From positions 467,321 through 531,320 of the forward strand of contig WOFQ01000023.1 of the NCBI GenBank assembly GCA_012184525.1: 64,000 nt of DNA. Reading direction: 5' to 3'. This document shows positions 45,329 through 54,780 of this stretch, one piece after another. The DNA comes from Xenoacremonium recifei (Eukaryota > Ascomycota > Sordariomycetes > Hypocreales > Nectriaceae). The stretch's first letter is position 1. The number at the start of each line of letters is the position of its first letter. Below the pieces are notes generated by a model. That model was not told the origin of the DNA. It was given only the letters and a program-made list of their open reading frames with translations, and made no database searches. The translations under genes were made by a program, and so were the position numbers.

Positions 45329-46120
45329 AGCGAATAAAAGACGTCGAGGTTAACTAATACCTAGCAAAGGTGTTTGTGTCTTGAACTAAGGACGAGGTTC
45401 GAATCTGAAGGTCGCAATAATCGTGGTGTGATGCGGGGGGAGGTGGGACAGGTTATGTACTCGAGGGGGCGCTGCGTTGGCAGATGATCGGTTGGAAAAT
45501 CCTTTGGTTTCAAATGTCTAAAGATAGGTGCGAGAAGGAAGGTAGAAGTAGCTCAAAGACTGCCGAGAGAATAGGATAATGATTCAGCGCAGTTGTGTCG
45601 ACCAATACGCCTCTCTTAAGTTAGGCGGGCCACGCTCTTCGTCAGATTTTCGTGTCAAACTACGTCTATTTCGGATTAGAGCTGACCATGATGTATTAAC
45701 GGCGATAGGCATCAATTTTCGGGACCTCGCACGTAGAGAAAACTTGTAGTTTCTGGGGACTATAATACAAGGGTTTTAAATAATAAATCCGATATTCAAT
45801 TTACCGCCTCAGTAGGATAGGTGAAACAGATGGCATTAATCTCTCCTATTTAGGTAGCTGAAGCACTCTGTGCTTTCTAACTTATGCCTGCGAACTACCA
45901 ATCCATCCTTGAGCAATGAGCACTATGTGCTGTATTAAGTAAGCTCCAACACATGGTTTATTTCTTAAATCATGTCTTTCATTACCAATTTCTCAAAATC
46001 ATCGCGTGTAGAGGTTACGCGGAGCAAAGTATAACGCAAAGTCCGTCAAATTAATGCATAGTACAGTTAATAACGAGCGCGAGAGAACAACTAAATTAAT
46101 ATCTAGATTCTGGTCGTCGT
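45329..46120. other. Intergenic region, AT-rich
   Basis: 790 bp between the start of the HSL-like gene and the stop of the SDR. It contains the promoter of the HSL-like gene. No motif was recognised. Confidence 0.45.
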
Positions 46121-47180
46121 CTATGTCTTAACGCCGTTGGAAGTCCATCCGGAGCCTACGCCGAGGGCATCTATGATCGCTGCGCAATTTCTAGCCATTT
46201 CGGCACCCATCCACTGTTCATCTAATTTGTCCAGCTCTGACTCTAGTTCCCAACCTATTCCGCCTTCAACATAGACAGCCAGACCTGTCTGAACTTGCCC
46301 GTCCTTCTTCCGAGGTAGTGCTGTGATATTGATAGCAAAGTCGCCGACCTCTTTGGCTTTGTTAATCGGTAGCCCCCTCTGCTCCCAAATGTGTTGCACC
46401 TTTGAGGCCATAGCTGTTTGGATAAGCGATGGGCACACAATATTTACTCGGATCCCATGCAACGAATAAAGATTTTTGCGAGTAGACCGGAAAAGGCCCA
46501 TGACTCCATGCTTAGCAGGCTGGTACACGAACAAGCCAGCTTGCTCCTTGAATGATGCGAGAGAACCTGTCAAAAGTAATGACTTGTCATTTTTGCACGG
46601 ATTACCTTGTCTTAGGTATACAGCTGCAATACGAGCAAAATATAGTGCCCCCAAAAGGTTGATATCGAGGACAGAGGTAGAAGGTTCTTTCTCTATAGTT
46701 TCGAGGTCCAAGTGAGGGTCAAACCAGTTTTGTCCCTCAGTAACTCCGGCAATAGACAGTGCGTGATCAACACGTCCATGAACCGTGAAAGCTTTTTTGA
46801 ACAAAGCAAGATTGTCCTTGTAGCTTCGTACATCGACCCGTAAATAGTGAATTGTACCAGGAGCATCAATTTCTTGGGCCTTGAGGTCGCTGACGAGCCC
46901 TTCGCATGCGGCGGTATCGACGTCTCCAAAGAAGACATGTGCACCGATCCGGTAGAGTTCCCTGACAATGCATTGTCCTACTCCATTAGCGCCTCCTGAG
47001 GATAAAAGTCAGCCGGTGATAATTTAACGCTTGCCCGAATCCATGAAGTGCGGGCGAAAGGGTTGCATTTAAGAACTGTCCGGCCACTCGTGGAAATGTT
47101 TGTGCTAACGTACCTGTTAAAACCACTACTTGGTCATGGAGGCCTGAGAAGGAACTTGTGTCAAGGGCATAATTTCCCAT
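46121..47180 (-). CDS. Short-chain dehydrogenase/reductase (15-hydroxyprostaglandin-dehydrogenase-like)
   Basis: Exons 47180-47114 and 46995-46121 (118-bp intron) give 313 residues. The splice completes VVVLTGGANGVGQCIV, the TGxxxGxG NAD(P) motif. It is followed by HVFFGDVDT, whose acidic residue after beta-2 suggests NAD(H), and by the YLRVDVRSYKD strand. The catalytic region is LLLTGSLASF, then YQPAKHGVMGLFRSTR (Y-x3-K present). NNAG is replaced by SIAGVTE. The C-terminal 60 residues, after AVYVEGGIGWELE, are longer than in minimal SDRs. It lies about 870 bp upstream of, and divergent from, the NCS1 permease. A TCGGCCGAT element sits 160 bp before its ATG. The substrate is unknown, possibly the compound taken up by the permease. 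Confidence 0.9.
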
Positions 47181-47339
47181 CTTATTTTCGAAGAAATGTC
47201 TCTTGAGGTCTGACGTTATAAGATAAAATGCTCAAGTGTATAACACTTTTTTAAGAAGCCTTGGGTTATCTTTCGAGTAAAGCTCCCTAATATCCTGATT
47301 CTGTCGTTAAGGGGCAACTCCAGTGGCCGAAGAAGGCCG

Positions 47340-47348
47340 TCGGCCGAT
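47340..47348. promoter_or_regulatory. TCGGCCGAT palindromic element, copy 1
   Basis: A palindrome (TCGGCCGA) of back-to-back CGG/CCG triplets, the half-site recognised by Zn2Cys6 proteins. It lies 160 bp before the SDR ATG. The same 9-mer occurs twice before the regulator at 52421 and was not noticed elsewhere in the window. Confidence 0.55.
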
Positions 47349-47761
47349 CGCATAATTGAGTGTTATCGCGCGACCAGCCTCTCGGTAAACTAGGATAGAT
47401 CGGTCCCTTACTATCCGCTACCCATGAAGGCCGAACATACGAAATCATTTCCCAGGTGCTCTATATTATACCAGATGCTAGTATATCTGCTTTGATAAGC
47501 CCCTAGGCCCTATGTTGGTCATTGGAGCCATCGCCTACAAGACTAGTTTCCCAGATTGATAGCTCGCCGCCGATGAATCTCGCAATCATACACATTACAG
47601 CGAGAGTAGGCGTAGGCCAATTGTATAATAATAGGAATCATACTTAGAAACTAGAGCTTAGAGCTTTTAATTTATATTGACAACCAATCATCTTGTAACG
47701 TCGGAACCTTTGAGGAGCAGTTCAATTTCTCCATCTATCACGATATTGAGTAGCCGTAACC

Positions 47762-47813
47762 GCCCAGTTTCGGGCGTTGTCGGGCGCTGTCGGGCATTAT
47801 CATCTAGCCCGAC
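47762..47813. promoter_or_regulatory. Phased CGGGC array, three direct 10-bp repeats plus inverted copies
   Basis: CGGGC occurs at 47771, 47781 and 47791, giving three direct repeats spaced exactly ten bases. It is mirrored by GCCCG at 47807-47811 and by GCCC at 47762-47765. The core is (G)TCGGGC(G). The permease ATG is about 240 bp downstream. The same core appears inverted, as CGCCCGAC, at 52543-52550 before the regulator gene. Confidence 0.55.
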
Positions 47814-48048
47814 TTATTATTATTAGAGCTCTGACGCTAGTGAGATTATGTCTACTGACCCAGCCGGACGCTTCAAAGACTATCTGTTGCGTATCTGGAT
47901 CGACGTGCAAACTTCAATACTTTGTATTCGACCCTCTCCAACTTCTATTCAATCGCTCGACTTCGGTTATTCATTTCTTTCGTCAAACTGACCAAAGCCC
48001 GTGACCTCAGGTCTAGGGGCAATTACTTGAACCCAAACGATTGCCACC

Positions 48049-49629
48049 ATGCTCGTCTCCCGTCCGAAGCCAGACAACCAAGAGAGCTTCGTACAAATGG
48101 ACGGAAGTTTAGGCCCAAAAGTTAAAACCGAGCGAACAAAAAGTCCTGAAATCAACGGCAAGGTTGAAGCAGAGCAGGGAGAAGTTGTCGACCATGACTC
48201 AACCTTCTTAAATAAATGTCAGGCCTGGCTTATAACGATGGGAGCTGAGGAAGCGGGTATCGAGCGCGTTCCTGAGCATCTCCGAATCAACCAAAGCCCA
48301 TGGTCTTTATTTCTCATATTCTTTAGTGCTAATTGTGGCACTGCAACTCTTGCTCTTGGATACTTGGGACCGGTTGCCTTCGGCCTGGGATGGTGGGACT
48401 CATTCCTTTGCATCCTCTTCTTCAACTTGATCGGAGCTATCCCACCTGCAGCAGTCTCGGTTTACGGGCATCGATTGGGTCTCCGTACCATGACAGTACC
48501 ACGGTATTCTTTCGGCTGGTGGCCAACAAAAGTATTGGTTATCCTCAATATCATCACCCAGATCGGTTGGGGTATTGTCAACGACCTTTCAGGAGCTGAC
48601 ATTCTCGTCGACGTGGGCGGCGGTTGCTTACCGTCTGCGGTTTGTGTCACTATTATTGGGCTAATTGCCATGGTAATCGCTGTTCTTGGATACAAGTACA
48701 TCCATATCTATGAACGATACTCCTGGGTGGCAATGTCTGTATGCTTTATCATCCTTGCTGGATTTGGTGGTCCCAACTTCATCAATGTTCCAATGGGAAC
48801 AGGAAAAACCGAGGTGGCATCGGTTCTGTCCTTTGGTACTGTCATTATCGGATTCGAGATAGCCTGGGTGCTTATCGCTGCCGATTACAGCGTCTATATG
48901 AGGGAGACAACGAGCACATGGGCGGTCTTCGGCTGCTCTTACAGCGGCTTATTCATTAGTCAGTTCCTGATTGAGTTGCTTGGAGCAGCAATTGGGACGC
49001 TACTTCTCAGCCCAGAGGAGCGTTTCCAAACTGCTTACAACAACTCTGGAATCGGTGGTCTCATAGGGGAAGTGTTCTCTCAGCGAGGTACAGGTGTGCG
49101 TGGATTAGGGAAGCTTGTGGAAGCTATATTATCCCTATCCACTGCGGCCGTCATCGTGTGTGGGATATACTCTATCGGGCTCAGCGCACAGATGGTGACC
49201 GAAAAGGCTATGCGAGTTCCACGGTTGGTTTGGTCACTCCTTGGGGGCATCATCTTCCTGGTTTGCTCCATCGCCGGTCGAGACCACCTCGAAAGCGTGA
49301 TGACCAACTTTCTCAATATGTGCGCTTACTACCTTGTGCCCTTCACTGCGGTCTTGCTTTTAGAGCATTTCATATGGAGGTCAAGATTTTCGTATGACTT
49401 GGAAGCATGGAATCAAGAGAGTAAGCTCCCCATTGGAATTGCCGCATCATTGAGCTTCATTGCTGGCACTGTCATATCTCTCCTCTGCATGAGTCAGGTA
49501 TGGTGGGTTGGTCCAATAGCCCGCAGTATCGGTGGATCTTCAACAGGCACAGACGTGAGCTGGATGCTTGCCTTGGCAGTCTCAACTATTCTGTACATTC
49601 CAGGAAGATACTGGGAGTATCGTAAATAG
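48049..49629 (+). CDS. NCS1-family nucleobase/cytosine-purine permease (Fcy2-like)
   Basis: A single exon of 526 residues. The long hydrophilic N-terminus ends in a conserved amphipathic piece, GIERVPEHLRINQSPWSLFLIFFSANCGTATLALGYLGP, which is the NCS1 TM1 region. GWWPTKVLVILNIITQIGWGIVN and the TM6-loop motif IAADYSVYMRE, typical of fungal Fcy2-type purine-cytosine permeases, follow. About twelve helices are visible. NCS1 transporters import cytosine, purines, uracil, allantoin, thiamine or pyridoxine at the plasma membrane. The Fcy-type motif favours a purine/cytosine-like substrate, but specificity is not decided. It is convergent with the large Zn2Cys6 gene at 49915, and its promoter contains the phased CGGGC array. 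Confidence 0.92.
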   Translation: MLVSRPKPDNQESFVQMDGSLGPKVKTERTKSPEINGKVEAEQGEVVDHDSTFLNKCQAWLITMGAEEAGIERVPEHLRINQSPWSLFLIFFSANCGTATLALGYLGPVAFGLGWWDSFLCILFFNLIGAIPPAAVSVYGHRLGLRTMTVPRYSFGWWPTKVLVILNIITQIGWGIVNDLSGADILVDVGGGCLPSAVCVTIIGLIAMVIAVLGYKYIHIYERYSWVAMSVCFIILAGFGGPNFINVPMGTGKTEVASVLSFGTVIIGFEIAWVLIAADYSVYMRETTSTWAVFGCSYSGLFISQFLIELLGAAIGTLLLSPEERFQTAYNNSGIGGLIGEVFSQRGTGVRGLGKLVEAILSLSTAAVIVCGIYSIGLSAQMVTEKAMRVPRLVWSLLGGIIFLVCSIAGRDHLESVMTNFLNMCAYYLVPFTAVLLLEHFIWRSRFSYDLEAWNQESKLPIGIAASLSFIAGTVISLLCMSQVWWVGPIARSIGGSSTGTDVSWMLALAVSTILYIPGRYWEYRK

Positions 49630-49914
49630 AAGCGATAAGGCTCACGGCAAGGTTCGAATTAATGGTCACCAATCAAGCGAGCCTCAAAGAGTGTACCGTC
49701 GTTTGTGCTCTCGCATTGAGGTTTCTATATAATTCCGAAACGATACTATATTAAATCAATGCATTTCCCTTCCGAAATATCCTATTTATGTTGAGTAAGA
49801 CCGTCTCAAATAAAGAAAAAGCTACGTTAAGAAATACCGTATCCCCTCCCGATATATGGATGTAAGGTTCGATGGTAGATGTGATATGGCTTCCAAGATT
49901 TTATTTGACCATTC

Positions 49915-52421
49915 TTAGTTCTTATACCTCGGGTTCGGCATTTCAAGCTGCATGCTTTCTTTTACATGTGCCGGCAAGTAGAATGTCTTTTCTAGCCCAA
50001 GATGAAACACTGTATCCAGTCGCAGAAGTCCTAGTTTCATGTTATGAAACACTGCACTCTGTTCTCGCAAAGTAATCACCCATCGTGCGAGGACTGCGAG
50101 GACCTCTCTCGACGAATCTGCGTTTGGTGATATGACTAGTTCTAGAAGGATGAAGTTTGAAATGGTTGCAAAACAAGTCCGTGACCCTTGTTCGTTAGCA
50201 CAAATGTAAGTTCAGAAGATCTAGTAATGGAATGAAATGGGGGAGGAAAGGTATATTCTGGCGAAGGAATGAAGCTTCTTACTTACAAGACCGTGAAAAG
50301 CTATTCATATCGTATGACACTAATCTCTGCGCATATCGACATGCCTGTCTGGCTATAGAAAGGGCCTGTTGAAAAACTTCCTCGTGGCGGGGGCCAGGAA
50401 TGCTCAAGTCGCTCGACGGCTGCTGTTCCTGAGAATCATCTGTCGATGGGATACTCACTGTATCACCCGTTATGTGCTCTGGAAATGACCGTAGAATGGC
50501 TCTGTAAACAAGCACTTTAAGGGTCAAATATAAAAGGTGTATTTGAGCGCCGGAGCCAGAGTGAAAATAATCTCGTCTTTCGCTTTCTGTGGGGGTACCA
50601 AAGGCCAACTGCTTGGGAAGTTGAGAGTTCCATTCATCCAGCCGCTTCAGGAGAACTTCGCCATGTAAAAGGGAAGCCTGATAGTCGCCAGAAAGCTGAG
50701 CTAGTGCTTTCAGAGTGAAGAATTTTTTATAGATATCTGAAGAGATAACAGCCAATTCTGCCAAGAACCGGAAGTCATGGCCTGCATGGCAGAACACGCA
50801 GGGCTTTTGCAGTGATGGTGGGTGGGTCACAGAATACTCTGCCGGGCATACTAAATGATCGACGTCAAAGTCTTCTTCTCGAAGAGGGCCAACATTCCAT
50901 TGATCTTCTTGGATTGGTTGCGGAAAGCCGAAGAGTAGGCTCCGTAAAGTTGCCTCGGAGTACAAAACCCACCACAAACGGCGCCGCAAACGCTTCTCCC
51001 AGTCCGGAATTGGCCAGGTCTGGCAATCCAAATGAAGGCCAAGTTGGTTGGCAAGGAGAACTGTCGAGCCCATCAATGCCCAATCTCCAGGACTCTCTGC
51101 TAAAGTTGTTGAGCCATCCTTAAAAGGTCTCTGCAGGTACAGCAATGAGATCTGGATCACAGCTAGTTGAGGCGCTTGCATGTTGTGAGAGATGCCCTTA
51201 TATGCCATATTCCATAACTCGGATACTGGGAATGCTGTATCGGTTTGAAGGACATTTGAAACTGGGTCATATCGGCGGAATGTATCAGATGCAGCATAGA
51301 CAGCGGCCAGGAGGCCGGGCGAAAGAGAGTCGAGTTGAGAAGATTTGAGCAGAAGGTGTTCTGTGTGAACCTTGAGCTGGCTTCGTGAAAGGATTGGCAG
51401 ACTCGGGAAAACGTAACGCAAAAATCTGATGATAGTTGGCGTTAGAGGACGGCTTTCGACTCTCCGGATATTATGGATCTACTCACAGACTGACCAACCG
51501 AGTCCCAACCTCTGGGTCGACAAGCTTATTCAACTCTTTGCGAAGCAATCCTTCTTCGGTTTCGTCGATGTTCACTGTATCAATAGACCGGCTGGCAGCA
51601 CTGTTGATGAAATGAACTGGGAGAGTCCCCGGCGTGGCATCAAACCGCCCGCTTCTCAATCCAGGAACAAGGCATCGATATTGAAAGCGTCCAAAGTTGC
51701 AACTTCCCTCATCAGAAAAGCGCATGTGGCGTAGAAAGTAAGGGTCAGTTTCACCGGACAGGCCAAAGTACTGCACAGTCTGAGATTCATCCTCAGGGTT
51801 TAAGGCCTTTTTGAGCCGGAATTGCGTGAACGCATCGATGAGTCCGCCATGCTGAATGGACTGTACGTTTTCCTTGTCATTCGTGTTGTCGTGGCTCGAT
51901 TCCAGCGGCGTGAACTGGTTCAATACAGGAAAGAAAGCGTCCGACAAATAATTGACATCGTCAAATCCATCCGAAAAGTTCATAGATAGATTACTGAGTC
52001 CAGGGTCCAGCATGGTGGAGGAAGAGTACCATAAGTCGTCTTGTGGCATTTGCAATACACTGGCATCTGCAGGATCACCGGCAGTTGCGAAGCCGCGAGG
52101 TTCCAACTCATTTCCGGGACAGTTCGATAGTGGCGTCGGGCAGTGTTCATTTCCAGACTCATTGGACTGAAAGCTAGTGCTTTCTGTCGTCCTCAAGGGC
52201 AAGTGGGAGGGGGATTCGGATAGGGGGAGGCGGGATTGTCTATGACGTTTGGCAGGAGGTTCATTGAATGTGCAGTCTGTCCCCAGCTCTCTGCATATTC
52301 GACATGGCGGCAATTCCTCAATGTTGCACGCATTTTTGCGGCGACGGCAGACATCACAGGGGCGGTGCCGTTTCGAGCGATATGGCCGGGGTTGCGCTGG
52401 GGGTTGTCGTCGGCCGTCCAT
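49915..52421 (-). CDS. Large Zn2Cys6 transcription factor, three exons
   Basis: Exons 52421-51487, 51425-50287 and 50186-49915 encode 781 residues. RPCDVCRRRKNACNIEELPPCRICRELGTDC, starting at about residue 20, is the zinc cluster. A long acidic linker follows, then the fungal_trans core with RLRRRLWWVLYSEATLRSLLFGFP. The third exon is easily missed because exon 2 ends in a plausible stop 6 bp into the intron. Joining at TCTT|GTAAGT...AACAAG|GGTCACGG makes SRSWSRTCFATISNF and continues through LAVLARWVITLREQSAVFHNMKLGLLRLD to the stop at 49915. That pattern is expected for this C-terminal domain. This acceptor is AAG. Its promoter carries two TCGGCCGAT copies, so it may regulate itself and the neighbouring permease and SDR. 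Confidence 0.85.
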
Positions 52422-52492
52422 GTTGCTCAACGCACTCCGTTGTGTGTAAGAGCTTCGCCGATGGACAAGGCGCGTTATTCTATGAGGTTGCC

Positions 52493-52501
52493 TCGGCCGA
52501 T
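52493..52501. promoter_or_regulatory. TCGGCCGAT element, copy 2
   Basis: Identical to the copy at 47340 and 72 bp upstream of the regulator ATG. It is exactly 70 bp from copy 3. Confidence 0.55.
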
Positions 52502-52542
52502 TTCGCCTATCGCTTCCCCCGAGTCGCGCGATGGAGCCTTAT

Positions 52543-52550
52543 CGCCCGAC
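52543..52550 (-). promoter_or_regulatory. CGCCCGAC element, inverse of the GTCGGGCG core in the permease promoter
   Basis: The reverse complement, GTCGGGCG, occurs at 47779-47786 in the permease array. It lies between TCGGCCGAT copies 2 and 3. Confidence 0.45.
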
Positions 52551-52562
52551 TTTAGCGTTTCG

Positions 52563-52571
52563 TCGGCCGAT
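52563..52571. promoter_or_regulatory. TCGGCCGAT element, copy 3
   Basis: A third identical 9-mer, 142 bp upstream of the regulator ATG. See copies 1 and 2. Confidence 0.55.
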
Positions 52572-53007
52572 ATCAGCTTCGGGTGTCATTCGCCTACCCC
52601 CACGGCCGTTAGAGCAACGACCGTGATAACAAATCTATGTGTTTCTATTCCAGTGGCGTAGGACTCAGGAGCCGGTAGGTGAATGCTTCAAGGCCAAAAT
52701 CTTACGAAAGGTCGATATACAATCCCGTCTAAGCCGCCCGTCTCACCCTTCTGGCCCTCGCTCCTACACGGCCTCAGTATCTGGGAAGTCCCCCACAATC
52801 CGAATATTGAGTTAAGCATAAGCTTAAAATTTTTCTTCGGTGCATCTGTGAAACAATAAATAAATGAAAGTTAAAGGGGATGGATTCACTAGTCATAATT
52901 ATACAAGGCTGGAATTTAAACCTCGTTGCTCTTCCGCACACTACAGCATCCCCCCACCCACCCATCTTCACTCAACTGTCATCTTGTTTTCTAACCGAGC
53001 TCTCCTC

Positions 53008-54780
53008 TCATTCGTCTGACCCTATTTCATCAGTAAGCATACAGGTTAAACTCATCCCTAGTGCGCCTTCAGCAGCCACGACGCCGAGCCATTCAAAGCC
53101 TGGGATCAGAGCGATTATGGCGAGAGCATCAAAAACAAAGGCACCCGCTCCACAATCAAAATCGCCTCCATCTGCCTCCAAAGTAAACTGAACTTCCAAA
53201 TCCTGTCTTGAAATAGAGCCATCTGTAGCCGCAGTTTGCTCCGTGTAATATGCAAGGACGGCGCCACTGACAGTAGTGTAGTTCGTGTAAGTTGCGCCTG
53301 GATAGTCGACATACTCGGCGGCTGCGTACACTGGGATGTCGTTGCTAGCATTCACTGATAGACCTTGGAGTGTTGCTGCAATACTGGTAATGAGGGCGTC
53401 AAGGACATCCTGATTCCAGACACTCATAAGGACAATGTCCATCTCGATCTTGCCGTCAGTGCCGCCTTGAGGAGTAGCGGCAAGGCCGCCGTAAACAACT
53501 TCGTATCCTCCCGTGTCGTCGTTTTTTTCGGTCTCGTAGTAGGTAATGCCAGTAATCTTAGGAATGTCGCCACAGTTAGTTACTGTGTGACCCTCGGTAG
53601 CAATAGTGCATCCCGCTGCCAGGGCTGAGGACACCGACGTAAAGAGATCAGCTCCTGTTAAAGTACCGACAGGGACTGTAGCATCTTGTGCGACTTGGAT
53701 GAGGATCGATTTTCCTGCTTGTACAGTACTCGAGCTACCAGTGCAGATTGTCGAACCTCCAGTAATAGTGCTAGTAGCATATTCAACAATGGCAGTATTA
53801 GATAGTGTCGTAGTGCAGGGATAATCGGGGTTTGGAGCAAGGGTATAGGTGTTTGAGGCTGAAGAAGCCGAGCCGCCACCGCCATCATCGCCCCCAGAGC
53901 CGTCTCCAGAGCCATCATCATCAGGGGATATCTCATCTTCGACCAAGCAGGTCAAGCTCATACCACCCGCGCCCACGGTGATGTATTCAGTTGCCGTCTC
54001 TAGCCACTCGAAGCCTGGAATTATACTCAAGCTAGCCATGGCGTCGAATACGAAAGCGCCGATAGCACACTCATACTCAACGCCCTTTCCAGTCTCAAGC
54101 GTAAGCTTAACTTCCAAGTCTTGTTCCAGCAGAGCGCCATCTGTGTCCTGAGTTTGTTCCGTGTACATAGCCAGCACAACACCGCTAACAGTGGTGTAAT
54201 TGAAAGTCGGCCCGCAATCTGTCTTTTCACAGGTGTACTCGTCTGGCTCGTATGCCAGCACAGTATTGGTCGAGTTCTCTGAGAGTCCTTGCAGCGCCGC
54301 GGCGATAGTGGAAATGAGAGCGTTGAGCACATCTTGATCCCAAACTTGCATAACTACGACGTCGATGGTGATCTTGCCGTCATTTCCCGCTTCCCCATCA
54401 GGGTCGACAAAGGACCAACTTGTCTTACCGTCAGTGCCATTCTCGATCTTTTCAGCCCAGACAATGCCCGTTATTTCGGGGATATCCGTGCATGTAGTAA
54501 CAGTGACACCTGATGTTGGAATACTGCAGCCGGCAGCCAGAGCCGATGAGATTGATGTGTAGAGCGGTGCGCCTGTCAAATTACCGACAGCAAGCGTCAC
54601 ATCAGCCGCTACTTGCGCTGAGATTGTCTTCCCGGCCTGGATCGTAGTCGACTCGCCTGTGCAGACCGCCTTATCAGAGACTTCTGTGCTGGTAGCATAG
54701 GCAACGATAGCTGAGTTTGGATACGTAGTAGTGCAGTCGTAAGTGCCGTCGCCGCCCGAGCCTGAGCCGTCGCCATCAGG
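53008..54780 (-). repeat. Internal tandem duplication encoding the chitinase C-terminal module
   Basis: Within the chitinase gene, two stretches of roughly 830 bp encode diverged copies of one module of about 270 residues. Parallel landmarks in both are: an opening with NSAIVAYATST/NTAIVEYATST; SALAAGCSI/SALAAGCTI; DGKITIDVVVMQVW/DGKIEMDIVLMSVW; YTTVSGVVLAMYTEQT/YTTVSGAVLAYYTEQT; and IIPGFEWL/LIPGFEWL. Boundaries are approximate. The module is not assigned to a known family here. Confidence 0.75.

Larger units (their letters stand above)
47181..48048. promoter_or_regulatory. Divergent promoter of SDR and NCS1 permease
   Basis: 868 bp of non-coding DNA. It holds one TCGGCCGAT at 47340-47348 and a phased CGGGC array at 47771-47813, both listed separately. 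Confidence 0.6.
52422..53007. promoter_or_regulatory. Promoter of the large Zn2Cys6 regulator
   Basis: Between the regulator ATG and the 3' end of the chitinase gene. GC-rich near 52480-52620 with three candidate operator elements (52493, 52543, 52563). Confidence 0.55.
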
